A DNA stretch of 64,000 bases, taken from positions 26,066 through 90,065 of the forward strand of contig NZ_QICL01000019.1 in assembly GCF_003201355.1 (NCBI RefSeq), written 5' to 3'. The stretch's first letter is position 1, and every line of letters starts with the position of its first letter. The notes below the pieces were generated by a model. That model did not search any database. It saw nothing but the letters and a program-made list of their open reading frames with translations, and was not told the origin of the DNA. Positions 17,384-25,557 of the stretch are shown one piece after another. The position numbers and the translations under genes are program-made. This DNA comes from Indolivaga alginatilytica. Its GTDB lineage: Bacteria; Bacteroidota; Bacteroidia; Bacteroidales; Dysgonomonadaceae.

Positions 17384-17391
17384 CAAATATA
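17384..17391 (-). promoter_or_regulatory. -7 promoter box for the MltF-like gene
   Basis: The minus strand reads TATATTTG, a full TAnnTTTG match. CTTG centred near 17414 lies about 21 bp upstream as a near -33 box. This fixes the start codon downstream at 17344. Confidence 0.55.
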
Positions 17392-17583
17392 CTATTTTTT
17401 AGATCACAGTCTCAAGTTTAAGCAATCAACATAACTTAAAATCCCTCATTAAGTTATAACCTTGCTAAATATTATTTATCTTTAGAATCAATAAAGTAGA
17501 GACCTGTTTTTCAGCTATTCTGATTTTAAGAATGTGATAGTAAAAGTATAATAGCTGTTTGAATAATTTAAATAAACTAAAAT

Positions 17584-18105
17584 ATGTCAATGACTCAAAT
17601 AGCTTTGTTAAAAAAAGCAGAAATACCAACAAACAAACAAATTCAAGAAGCTATCCAAAACATGGGATATGACTTCAAGATTTTCGAAAATCTTGAAAAA
17701 AAAATTGATCAGAATGGACTTAATTGTAATATTAACGGACAACAAACTTATTTTGAGACTTATCTTGTAAATGCAGATGAAGTTGACGAAAGTTGGATTA
17801 AAACAGACTTAACCAACGAAGATTCTGCAATCTTATTTGTTTGGGGTGCAGATTTTGCAGCAGCAGTTTGTATTGGACTCATATCGGTTGTGCTGATAGA
17901 TCAAAGCAAAGCATTGATTTATTACATGGACGACCAAATGAGATATACAAAAGAAATGTTGATAGCAGACACCTCACAAATTCTTGAAGAATTAAAAAAG
18001 CAAGACAATAGCAGCAAAACAGATAAAGAAATTGCTAATTCCAATTCGGCAAATTTCCAGATAAAACAGAATTTCTGGAATCGACTCAAAGGTGTTTTCA
18101 AGTAG
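17584..18105 (+). CDS. Orphan hypothetical protein
   Basis: I do not recognise this 173-residue protein. It has no signal peptide. The first 95 residues look like a mixed alpha/beta domain (IQEAIQNMGYDFKIFENLEKKI). Residues about 98-122 are hydrophobic (AILFVWGADFAAAVCIGLISVVLI), and a charged tail (NSSKTDKEIANSNSANFQIKQ) ends in a short basic amphipathic stretch. It stands alone: divergent from the MltF-like gene and followed by 325 bp without a gene that holds short GTnAC repeats. An isolated gene of this kind is often recently acquired. An immunity-like role is possible but unsupported. Confidence 0.65.
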   Translation: MSMTQIALLKKAEIPTNKQIQEAIQNMGYDFKIFENLEKKIDQNGLNCNINGQQTYFETYLVNADEVDESWIKTDLTNEDSAILFVWGADFAAAVCIGLISVVLIDQSKALIYYMDDQMRYTKEMLIADTSQILEELKKQDNSSKTDKEIANSNSANFQIKQNFWNRLKGVFK

Positions 18106-18430
18106 AACGACAAATAGTGAAATACATCATTAAATACTCTTAGGAAAACATTAGTTTATCTATACTATGAAGCGATCTTTGAAGCAGGTGACAAAGTACT
18201 AACTAAAGGTGACACAAAAATGTCACCTTTGGGATTCTTAAACTATTCAATGTATTTATAATCAGCAAACTGGCAAAAACAAAATCAACAAACTGTGTTT
18301 TGAGTGTTACTTTTGTAACTTTTGTAACCTTTTAGGCACTAATTTATTACAAATAAGCGATTTACTAAAACACAAAAGTATACAAAGAGTGTTACTTTTG
18401 TCACCTTTTTGTCACCTTTTGTTACGCTGT
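18106..18430. other. Gene-free stretch with GTnAC/TTTTGT repeats
   Basis: It holds a 10-bp perfect hairpin (AAAGGTGACA / TGTCACCTTT, 18205-18230) and two blocks of 9-nt-periodic TTTTGTnAC repeats (about 18304-18333 and 18389-18425). The blocks share the direct repeat GAGTGTTACTTTTGT. On the minus strand the 9-nt period reads as Val-Thr-Lys codons, but stop codons break the frame. No gene is supported. Confidence 0.6.
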
Positions 18431-19471
18431 TTATCTACGTATAAATAAGCTTTGGGATTTACCTTTTCTGAAAATCATAGCATCATTACGTTTACCTTTA
18501 CGAAGTTCTTTTTGTTCCTCTTCAGGCAGCATAACTACACTTCTACACTCATCGCAACAACATCCTTTCATAGCCTCGGCACACTCGGGACATTGGATAA
18601 ACAGAAGGTGACAACCTTCGTTCGCACAATTGGTATGTGTATCACAAGCTTTACCACACTGATGACAATGTGCAATAATATCTTCGGTTATACGCTCACC
18701 CAAGCGATTGTCGAAAACAAAATTTTTACCAATAAACTTACTGTCTAATCCTTCGGCTTTTACTTGTCTTGTATATTCAATAATACCACCTTCCAATTGA
18801 TAGACATTCTTAAAACCCTGATGCTTGAAGTAAGCACTGGCTTTCTCGCAACGAATACCTCCTGTACAATACATCAACAGGTTTTTGTTTTCTTTATGCT
18901 CTTCCAGCATTTTATCTATAATAGGAAGAGATTCTCTAAATGTTGTAACATCAGGAGTTACAGCTCCTTCGAAATGCCCCACTTCGCTTTCATAATGATT
19001 ACGCATATCCAACACCACGGTATCAGGATCAGCCATCATCTCATGAAATTCTTTTGCTCTAAGATGTACACCAATATCGGTAACATCAAAAGTTTCGTCA
19101 TTAAGCCCGTCTGCCACAATCTTCTCGCGAACTTTAATCGTAAGTTTTAGAAAAGATTTGTTATCATGCTCAACTGCTACATTCAATCGAATATCTTTCA
19201 TAAACGGATAAGTATCCAGATAATCTTTAAAAGCTGAAATATTAGCGGCTGGCAACGAAAGCTGCGCATTGATACCTTCGGTAGCTACATAAATACGTCC
19301 AAGCACATCTAGTTTTGACCACTCCGGAAAAAGAGCATCTCTAAAAGCCTGAGGATCGGCTATATGAGCATAAGCATAAAAAGAAAGTGTGAGACGTTGA
19401 ACTCCTGCTTCATCTATCAGTTTGGCTCTTTCATCAGCGCTCATCAAATTGTACAGTTGCATATTATACAA
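18431..19471 (-). CDS. trhO: tRNA uridine(34) hydroxylase, rhodanese-related
   Basis: The 346-residue protein matches the YceA/TrhO family. An N-terminal ferredoxin-like domain (about 25-125, YVATEGINAQLS) precedes a rhodanese domain (about 135-240) with active-site Cys202 in MYCTGGIRCEK. The C-terminal Cys-rich tail (HCHQCGKACDTHTNCANEGC) probably binds zinc. TrhO performs oxygen-dependent hydroxylation of U34 in several tRNAs to 5-hydroxyuridine, which tunes wobble decoding. Length and motifs look intact. A full IPE repeat lies just upstream. Confidence 0.95.
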   Translation of the reverse strand: MYNMQLYNLMSADERAKLIDEAGVQRLTLSFYAYAHIADPQAFRDALFPEWSKLDVLGRIYVATEGINAQLSLPAANISAFKDYLDTYPFMKDIRLNVAVEHDNKSFLKLTIKVREKIVADGLNDETFDVTDIGVHLRAKEFHEMMADPDTVVLDMRNHYESEVGHFEGAVTPDVTTFRESLPIIDKMLEEHKENKNLLMYCTGGIRCEKASAYFKHQGFKNVYQLEGGIIEYTRQVKAEGLDSKFIGKNFVFDNRLGERITEDIIAHCHQCGKACDTHTNCANEGCHLLFIQCPECAEAMKGCCCDECRSVVMLPEEEQKELRKGKRNDAMIFRKGKSQSLFIRR

Positions 19472-19480
19472 TATTTTAAG

Positions 19481-19568
19481 TTAAGTAAATATTTATCACT
19501 ACATCTTATAGGCATAACAAACTATTGCTGTTCCACTTACTTAAGAAACAGAAAGGTCCGAGACCTTA
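19481..19568 (-). repeat. IPE repeat, full-length copy
   Basis: On the minus strand: TAAGGTCTCGGACCTTTC, then AACAGCAATAGTTTGTTATG and a TTTACTTAA end. It lies directly upstream of trhO. The AACAGCAATAG...TTGTTATG core is nearly identical to the copies at 34301 and 59937. Confidence 0.88.
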
Positions 19569-19599
19569 AATAAAGAGACAAAAGTAAGTGCAAAAAACA

Positions 19600-19628
19600 A
19601 GAACCGATGACTATGAGTCATCGGTTCT
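19600..19628 (-). terminator. Intrinsic terminator after the MsbA-like gene
   Basis: A 12-bp perfect GC-containing stem (AGAACCGATGAC / GTCATCGGTTCT) with a 5-nt loop is followed on the minus strand by TTGTTTTTTG. It lies 32 bp beyond the transporter stop codon. Confidence 0.9.
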
Positions 19629-19648
19629 ATCTATATCTAAACCTAAAC

Positions 19649-19662
19649 AGGTTGTAACCTTA
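19649..19662 (-). repeat. IPE palindrome only, at the MsbA-like stop codon
   Basis: On the minus strand TAAGGTTACAACCT begins with the TAA that ends the transporter gene. This is the same arrangement as at 7914, 14899, 25557 and 34426. Only the first palindrome of the element is present. Confidence 0.6.
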
Positions 19663-21513
19663 GAATTGTTGCATGTCACACAATTTACGATAGTATCCGT
19701 TAAGATCATACAACTCATTGTGATGACCCCTTTCTACAATACGGCCTTCGTGCATTACGCATATCTCATCGGCAGTTTTTATTGTAGACAGTCGGTGAGC
19801 AATTACGATAGTCGTACGATTACGCATCAAGTTTTCAAGAGCCTCCTGAACCAGTCGTTCCGATTCGGTATCAAGAGCAGAGGTTGCCTCATCCAGAATA
19901 AGTATCTGAGGATTTTTAAGTATCGCACGAGCAATGCTTACACGCTGACGTTGTCCTCCCGAAAGCTTTCCTCCACGATCACCAATGTTAGTATCATAGC
20001 CGTTTTCTGTTCCAACAATAAAATCATGTGCATTAGCTATTTTTGCAGCCTCTACAACATCATCCATCGTTGCACTATCTACTCCAAAAGTGATGTTATT
20101 AAAGAATGTATCATTAAATAGAATTGCTTCCTGATTCACGTTCCCCATCAAAGAACGTAAGTCAACTATCTTTGCATCTCTAACATTAACGCCATCTATT
20201 AAGATTTCGCCCTTATCCACATCATAGAAACGAGGAAGCAAATCGACCATTGTAGATTTACCTGAACCCGATTGTCCTACGAGAGCAATAGTCTTACCTT
20301 TAGGTATTATGAGGTTTATATCCTGCAACACCCAATTATTTTGATACTTAAACCAAACTCCTTTATATTCTATCTTGTCATTGAAAGGTATTTGCACAGG
20401 GTTCTCAGGATCAGTTATATTACTTTCTGCTGCTAGTATTTTATCTATACGAACCATGGACGCCAAACCTTTCTGAATAGCATAGGCGGATTTAGAAAAT
20501 TCCTTAGCCGGATTTATAATACTGTAAAACATCACCAAATAAAACATGAAGCTCGATGCAGTTATAGAAGCATCGTGTCCAAGAATAAGATTACCACCAT
20601 ACCAAAGCACAATAGCGATAGTCAGCGTTCCCAAGAATTCACTCATAGGATGAGCCAATTGTTGACGACGATTTATTTTATTAGACATTCTGCGCAAGTC
20701 ATCGCCACCTTTGTGAAATCTACCAGCTACTTTCTTTTCAGCATTAAAAGCTTTTATAATACGCAATCCACCTAAAGTCTCTTCGATTTGAGCCATTAAC
20801 TCTCCCCATTTCTCTTGGGCTTCCGTAGACTGACGTTTTAAAGTCTTCCCGACCCGACCCATTATAAAACCTGATACAGGAAGTAGCACCAACACAAAAA
20901 TCGTTAGTTGCCAACTGATAACCAACATCGTTGTGAAGTATACTAAAATCAAAATAGGATTTTTGAAAAGCATATCTAAGGAACTCATAATTGAGTTTTC
21001 TACCTCACCAACATCACCGGTCATTCTACCAATGATATCACCTTTTCGTTCTTCCGAAAAGAAAGACAATGGAAGTGAGAGTATTTTATCATTTATCTGA
21101 TTACGAATATCTCGCACTACACCTGTACGTATCGGAATAAGGAAAAAAGAACTTAGATAAGTAACGCCAACCTTCACTAAAGTCATTCCAACCAAAGCCA
21201 ATGCCAGAATAAACAAAATAGAGGAAGCTCCATATTGCTCAATATAATTAGCACTCAGATAATAAAAATTATTCTGAGCAACTTCCATTACAGATTCTAC
21301 TTTCTGAAAAATAGTTGTTGCATCCGGGCTGATCCAAGGCAAAAATTCATATGTATCCTCATTTATTTTAAAAAGGATATTAAGAATTGGCACTATCAAA
21401 GCAAAGGATAGTACATTCATTAACGCCGACAGGATATTAAAAGCAAAACTAAAAATAAGCTCCCTTTTGTAAGGAGGCATAAATCGGCGAAGAATACGTA
21501 AAAAATCTTTCAT
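19660..21513 (-). CDS. MsbA-like ABC half-transporter
   Basis: The 617-residue protein is a fused ABC exporter: a six-helix transmembrane domain (about 15-345) and an ATPase domain (about 380-617). Walker A is GQSGSGKS (413-420), the signature is LSGGQRQRVSIARA, Walker B is ILILDEATSALD, and the switch His is in IAHRLST. MsbA-type homodimers flip lipid A or other lipids from the inner leaflet of the cytoplasmic membrane; multidrug export is the alternative. A GC-containing terminator follows. The stop codon lies in a short IPE palindrome. Confidence 0.93.
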   Translation of the reverse strand: MKDFLRILRRFMPPYKRELIFSFAFNILSALMNVLSFALIVPILNILFKINEDTYEFLPWISPDATTIFQKVESVMEVAQNNFYYLSANYIEQYGASSILFILALALVGMTLVKVGVTYLSSFFLIPIRTGVVRDIRNQINDKILSLPLSFFSEERKGDIIGRMTGDVGEVENSIMSSLDMLFKNPILILVYFTTMLVISWQLTIFVLVLLPVSGFIMGRVGKTLKRQSTEAQEKWGELMAQIEETLGGLRIIKAFNAEKKVAGRFHKGGDDLRRMSNKINRRQQLAHPMSEFLGTLTIAIVLWYGGNLILGHDASITASSFMFYLVMFYSIINPAKEFSKSAYAIQKGLASMVRIDKILAAESNITDPENPVQIPFNDKIEYKGVWFKYQNNWVLQDINLIIPKGKTIALVGQSGSGKSTMVDLLPRFYDVDKGEILIDGVNVRDAKIVDLRSLMGNVNQEAILFNDTFFNNITFGVDSATMDDVVEAAKIANAHDFIVGTENGYDTNIGDRGGKLSGGQRQRVSIARAILKNPQILILDEATSALDTESERLVQEALENLMRNRTTIVIAHRLSTIKTADEICVMHEGRIVERGHHNELYDLNGYYRKLCDMQQF

Positions 21514-21522
21514 ATAGGAGTC

Positions 21523-21608
21523 TAAGTGAATAAAAGGATCTGATCGTACATTGATAAAGATAACCCATCTTTATTTTATAAGACATTAGATCTGTTCTGT
21601 GACCTTAA
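21523..21608 (-). repeat. IPE repeat, degenerate copy
   Basis: On the minus strand it starts TAAGGTCACAGAACAGATCT and ends TTCACTTA. The interior has diverged but holds a perfect 8-bp hairpin, ATAAAGAT / ATCTTTAT. It lies upstream of the MsbA-like gene in the divergent gap with the S8 protease. Confidence 0.55.
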
Positions 21609-21655
21609 AACAAGCCCGCAAGTTAGTCATAATTATTTTCATCCAAAACACAATG

Positions 21656-21687
21656 TTTGGCGATCTTATGAATCATCCATATATTTG
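21656..21687 (+). promoter_or_regulatory. Consensus Bacteroidota promoter for the S8 protease
   Basis: TTTG (21656-21659), a 20-bp spacer and TATATTTG (21680-21687) match the -33/-7 consensus completely. Transcription should start about 8-15 bp before the ATG at 21707, leaving a very short leader. It would drive both the protease gene and xseA. Confidence 0.8.
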
Positions 21688-21706
21688 CTTATAAAAAGAC
21701 AAAAGA

Positions 21707-23326
21707 ATGATTAGATATATCCTCCTTTCCCTTTGTGTATTATACAACCTGACGATATTCTCTTCCGAAGGATATATGTTCAGAATACAACTCAAAGACA
21801 AAGGACAAACAACCTACTCCATAGACAAACCCGAAAAGTTTCTTTCGAAGCGTGCAATAGAACGTCGACAAAGACAACACATCGGCATAGATGAAACGGA
21901 TATACCGATTTCATCGACATATATTAATATTATCGAGAATTTAGGATGCAAGGTAGTTGCAAGGAGTAAATGGTTAAGTACTGTTAGCATTTATTGTATA
22001 GACAGCTCATTTGTTGATAAAATAAAAGAGCTTGACTTTGTAAGCAATGCAACTTTTGCCTGGAAAGGGGACACAACCAATACAGAAACAAAAGATATTG
22101 CAAGAAGCAAACGCACCGTTATTAAATCTGAAAGTGAATACGGATATGGAGAAGATCAGATACGAACAGTAAATGGTCAGTTTCTACACAAAGAAGGATA
22201 TAGAGGCAAAGGCCTTGAAATCGCGGTTATTGATGCAGGATTCAGAAATTTGAACGAGCTCTTACTTCTTGATAATGTATCTATAAAAGGGTCTAAGGAT
22301 TTTGTATTTAATGGTGACGACATCTTTAAAAGTAGCGATCATGGATTGAAAGTATTATCAGTTCTGGCAGCAAACCGCCCCAATATATTTATAGGAACCG
22401 CTCCTGAGGCAAAATATTGGTTGCTACGATCAGAAGACAATCGATCTGAATTCCCAATTGAGGAAGATTATTGGGCAACGGCAGCCGAGTATGCCGACAG
22501 TATAGGGGTAGACATAATAAACGCTTCGCTTGGCTATCACACATTTCATGCTCCTGCACAAAGTTATACCCACGAACAACTCGACGGAAAGACCGCTTAT
22601 ATCACTCAAGCTGCCGAAATAGCCGCATCCAAGGGAATCTTTGTTGAGATAAGCGCAGGAAATGAAGGTTCAAACTCATGGAAAAAAATCGCATTTCCGG
22701 CAGATGCTGAGAATGTACTTACTGTTGGAGCTATAGCCAGAGATTCAACTATCGCCTATTTCAGTTCAATAGGTCCCACAGCAGATGGAAGGATAAAACC
22801 CGATGTTGTAGCTGTAGGAGTTAATACTGCCGTTGTAGCTAGTTCGGGAGAGGTAGAGCCGGCACAAGGCACATCATTCTCCGGTCCCATCATGGCAGGA
22901 TTGGCTGCCTGCTTATGGCAATCAGCACCTAATCTAACTAGTTTAGAATTACTCGATATTATCAGAAAATCCGGAGACAGATACAACAATCCCGATAATT
23001 ACTACGGATATGGTATCCCTAATATGAAAACTGCATTTCTTTTGGCAGGAAACACGCCAACAGGAATAGAAGAGGAAGCGATCAATAGCGAGCCTCTATT
23101 TGAGATAAAGTCCGATAGTATCGGTCATTTTAGAGTTTTCAGAAATAGAGAAACTAATGATAACACATACACGATTAGAGTTCACAATCTGGATGGAAAA
23201 ACAATTCTCACAGATACTCTAAGCGAACAGGAACAAGATTTCCGATTACATGATTCTTCTAAACAAGTAAGAATTATAACCATTACAGGGACAGGAATAA
23301 AGGAATCGTATAAAATTATATTTTAA
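21707..23326 (+). CDS. Secreted subtilisin-like S8 serine protease
   Basis: The 539-residue product has a signal peptide (1-20), an inhibitor-like propeptide (about 24-125) and an S8 catalytic domain (about 145-455). The triad is Asp176 (AVIDAGF), His212 (SSDHGLKVLSVLA) and Ser390 (GTSFSGPIMAGLAA), with the oxyanion Asn in SAGNEG. The last 75 residues form a beta-rich tail ending KESYKIIF, which resembles a type IX secretion sorting domain; that point is uncertain. The protein should act outside the cell or at its surface. It is 12 bp upstream of xseA and probably shares its transcript. Confidence 0.93.
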   Translation: MIRYILLSLCVLYNLTIFSSEGYMFRIQLKDKGQTTYSIDKPEKFLSKRAIERRQRQHIGIDETDIPISSTYINIIENLGCKVVARSKWLSTVSIYCIDSSFVDKIKELDFVSNATFAWKGDTTNTETKDIARSKRTVIKSESEYGYGEDQIRTVNGQFLHKEGYRGKGLEIAVIDAGFRNLNELLLLDNVSIKGSKDFVFNGDDIFKSSDHGLKVLSVLAANRPNIFIGTAPEAKYWLLRSEDNRSEFPIEEDYWATAAEYADSIGVDIINASLGYHTFHAPAQSYTHEQLDGKTAYITQAAEIAASKGIFVEISAGNEGSNSWKKIAFPADAENVLTVGAIARDSTIAYFSSIGPTADGRIKPDVVAVGVNTAVVASSGEVEPAQGTSFSGPIMAGLAACLWQSAPNLTSLELLDIIRKSGDRYNNPDNYYGYGIPNMKTAFLLAGNTPTGIEEEAINSEPLFEIKSDSIGHFRVFRNRETNDNTYTIRVHNLDGKTILTDTLSEQEQDFRLHDSSKQVRIITITGTGIKESYKIIF

Positions 23327-23338
23327 GCTCACACATCA

Positions 23339-24574
23339 ATGGAACAAGCAATAATCTCATTATACGAACTAAATAATTTAGTGAGGGGTGTTATAGCAAA
23401 TACATTCTCCCAATCTTTTTGGATACGTGCCGAGATGAGCGATGTGAGAGTCAATCAAAATGGTCACTGTTATCTCGAATTCATCGAGAAAGACAGCCAA
23501 AACCGAAATATTATAGCTAAAGCACGTGGGAGCATCTGGTCTAATGTTTTCAGGCTTATAAAAGCCTATTTCGAATCAGAAACAGGGCAAGCTTTCGGTA
23601 CAGGATTAAAAGTTCTTGTTCAGGTCAGTGTAGAGTTTCATGAACTGTATGGTTATAGCCTCAATGTTCACAATATCGACCCGACCTATACCCTAGGCGA
23701 TCAGGCTCGTACCAGAGCTTTAATAATAAAGCAACTGGAAGAGGAAGGAGTGCTAACCCTCAATAAAGAATTGGAACTACCTGATATTGCAAATCGGATT
23801 GCCGTTATATCATCTCCAACTGCCGCGGGATACGAGGATTTTTGCAATCAATTGGAGAATAATGCGGATCAATTTGCATTTTATACTCATTTATTCCCTG
23901 CAGTTATGCAAGGAGAAAGAACAGAAGCATCTATCATATCGGCACTTGAACGAATTTACGAGCATATCGACAAGTTTGATGCTGTGGTCATCATTCGTGG
24001 AGGAGGAGCAACATCCGAATTGAGTAGCTTCGACTCGTATCTGCTGGCTGCAAACTGTGCTCAATTTCCTCTACCTATCATAACAGGAATTGGTCACGAA
24101 CGAGATGATAGCGTATTAGACATAGTAGCTCATACAAGAGCGAAAACACCTACTGCTGTTGCTGAATTCCTGATAAAGAGAATACAATCGACAGCCACCA
24201 TCATGTATGATCTGCAAGAATCGATTGTGACATCAACAAATAGAAAAATAACGGAAGAAACAGTATTTCTGAACACATTAGCCACTCATTTCTCATATAT
24301 AACGAAAGACAGGACAAAAGATCAGCTCAACAAGCTTAATAGTTTTGCAGACAGATTGAGAAATGCAGCGAAAAGGGTAATTCAAGAAGAAACACATAAG
24401 TTAGTAAACAGAGAACAACTACTCAATCTAATTTCACCGGAAAATATCCTAAAAAAAGGCTATACACTTACAATAAGGGATAATAAAATTGTAAAAAGTT
24501 CAGCCGAGCTAAAGTCTGGTGATAAGATTACCAATCGATTTTATGATGGAGAAGTAGTATCCGAGGTTAAATAA
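23339..24574 (+). CDS. xseA: Exodeoxyribonuclease VII large subunit
   Basis: This 411-residue protein has the XseA layout: N-terminal OB-fold (about 1-105, SQSFWIRAEMSDVRVNQNGHCYLEF), catalytic core (about 115-320, with IAVISSPTAAGYEDF, VVIIRGGGATSELSSFDSY and TGIGHERDDSVLDIVAHTRAKTPTAVAEFL), and a C-terminal coiled coil. The enzyme degrades single-stranded DNA in both directions in recombination and mismatch repair, and works with the small subunit XseB. Here xseB is about 15 kb away at 39221-39418 on the other strand. It is convergent with the gene ending at 24598, with no obvious hairpin in the 23-bp gap. Confidence 0.96.
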   Translation: MEQAIISLYELNNLVRGVIANTFSQSFWIRAEMSDVRVNQNGHCYLEFIEKDSQNRNIIAKARGSIWSNVFRLIKAYFESETGQAFGTGLKVLVQVSVEFHELYGYSLNVHNIDPTYTLGDQARTRALIIKQLEEEGVLTLNKELELPDIANRIAVISSPTAAGYEDFCNQLENNADQFAFYTHLFPAVMQGERTEASIISALERIYEHIDKFDAVVIIRGGGATSELSSFDSYLLAANCAQFPLPIITGIGHERDDSVLDIVAHTRAKTPTAVAEFLIKRIQSTATIMYDLQESIVTSTNRKITEETVFLNTLATHFSYITKDRTKDQLNKLNSFADRLRNAAKRVIQEETHKLVNREQLLNLISPENILKKGYTLTIRDNKIVKSSAELKSGDKITNRFYDGEVVSEVK

Positions 24575-24597
24575 AACACTCTACTCTAGGCAGTTCA

Positions 24598-25461
24598 TTA
24601 TATCAATTTCAAGTCTTTTTTTGTCAGAATATCATCTATGGCATCACTATAATCCGAAGCATCCTTCCACAAAGAAGCATTCATACTGTGAAACCAACTA
24701 TCGTCGATGAATTCGACCGTCTCAGGGTAATCATACCCCAATTTATCTAGAGTTATTCGTAATTCAGCGGCAAAAGTAAAATCAGAATCATTCAACTTAG
24801 AATAAAGTGAATACCACAATGCTCCACCTGTATCTAAATAAGTATCCTTAATCTTAGATGGCGAAAAGTCAACTTTAATATCAGCTAAAAAGTCAAATTC
24901 AAAGAAAGAAAATCCCGGCCAAAGATACCAATACGAGTCTCTCGTCTCTTTTTTACCATAAAAAATCTGATTGTCAAATGTTTTTACTATTGATACAGGA
25001 CGAATAGGATATATATCGTGATCCAAAAAACCAAACCAGCGAGGTTTACGTTTCATCACAACTTGATAAAAAACCCAGTTAAGAGATACTCCATGAGATT
25101 TTGACCCTATAATAAACGAATTGTTTTCTAATTGAGGAATACCAACATACATTACTCCCTCATTCTCACAGATTAATCGTATTTCTTCCCTTTTTTCCGG
25201 CATATTAGAGTTATCCGCAACTATATGGGTGTAATTATCATCTCTTACATTTTCTTTTATTTTACGTATCTGATGTTTAAGCACATGAACATTATTAAAG
25301 GCAATTGTAATAAGATCAAGGCTTGTTTCGCTGTCTTGTGGTTTAACCATATCAGAACATTCCGCAGGCACTTTCAGCAACTTATTCAACTGCGAATAAT
25401 ACTTATATAAATTGACTCGTCTCAAAAAGGATTGCTTTTTCTCAGGGCTTCTTAACTTCAT
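24598..25461 (-). CDS. Glycosyltransferase-like protein of a surface-glycan locus
   Basis: The 287-residue protein looks like a GT-A glycosyltransferase of family 2 type. It has a strand-loop start at about 47-80 (DLITIAFNNVHVLKHQIRKI, then HIVADNSN) and FGFLDHDIYPI (143-153), which supplies a DxD-like metal site. The C-terminus contains FIDDSWFHSMNAS. No membrane segment is seen. It is downstream of the Wzx-like flippase on the same strand, the gap being one IPE element, so it probably helps build a surface polysaccharide. The sugar specificity is unknown. Confidence 0.7.
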   Translation of the reverse strand: MKLRSPEKKQSFLRRVNLYKYYSQLNKLLKVPAECSDMVKPQDSETSLDLITIAFNNVHVLKHQIRKIKENVRDDNYTHIVADNSNMPEKREEIRLICENEGVMYVGIPQLENNSFIIGSKSHGVSLNWVFYQVVMKRKPRWFGFLDHDIYPIRPVSIVKTFDNQIFYGKKETRDSYWYLWPGFSFFEFDFLADIKVDFSPSKIKDTYLDTGGALWYSLYSKLNDSDFTFAAELRITLDKLGYDYPETVEFIDDSWFHSMNASLWKDASDYSDAIDDILTKKDLKLI

Positions 25462-25465
25462 ATAC

Positions 25466-25557
25466 TTAAGTAATTTCGACTATTTAACACTAACTTTTAG
25501 TTATAACTAACTGTACTTATTCTACTTGCCAAAGCTATAAAAAGGTGCGAGACCTTA
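25466..25557 (-). repeat. IPE repeat, full-length copy
   Basis: On the minus strand: TAAGGTCTCGCACCTTTTT, then TAGCTTTGGCAAGTA, TTAGTTATAACTAA (a palindrome at a place comparable to the central hairpin), and an ATTACTTAA end. It fills the flippase-glycosyltransferase gap and supplies the flippase stop codon (25557-25555). Confidence 0.88.
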
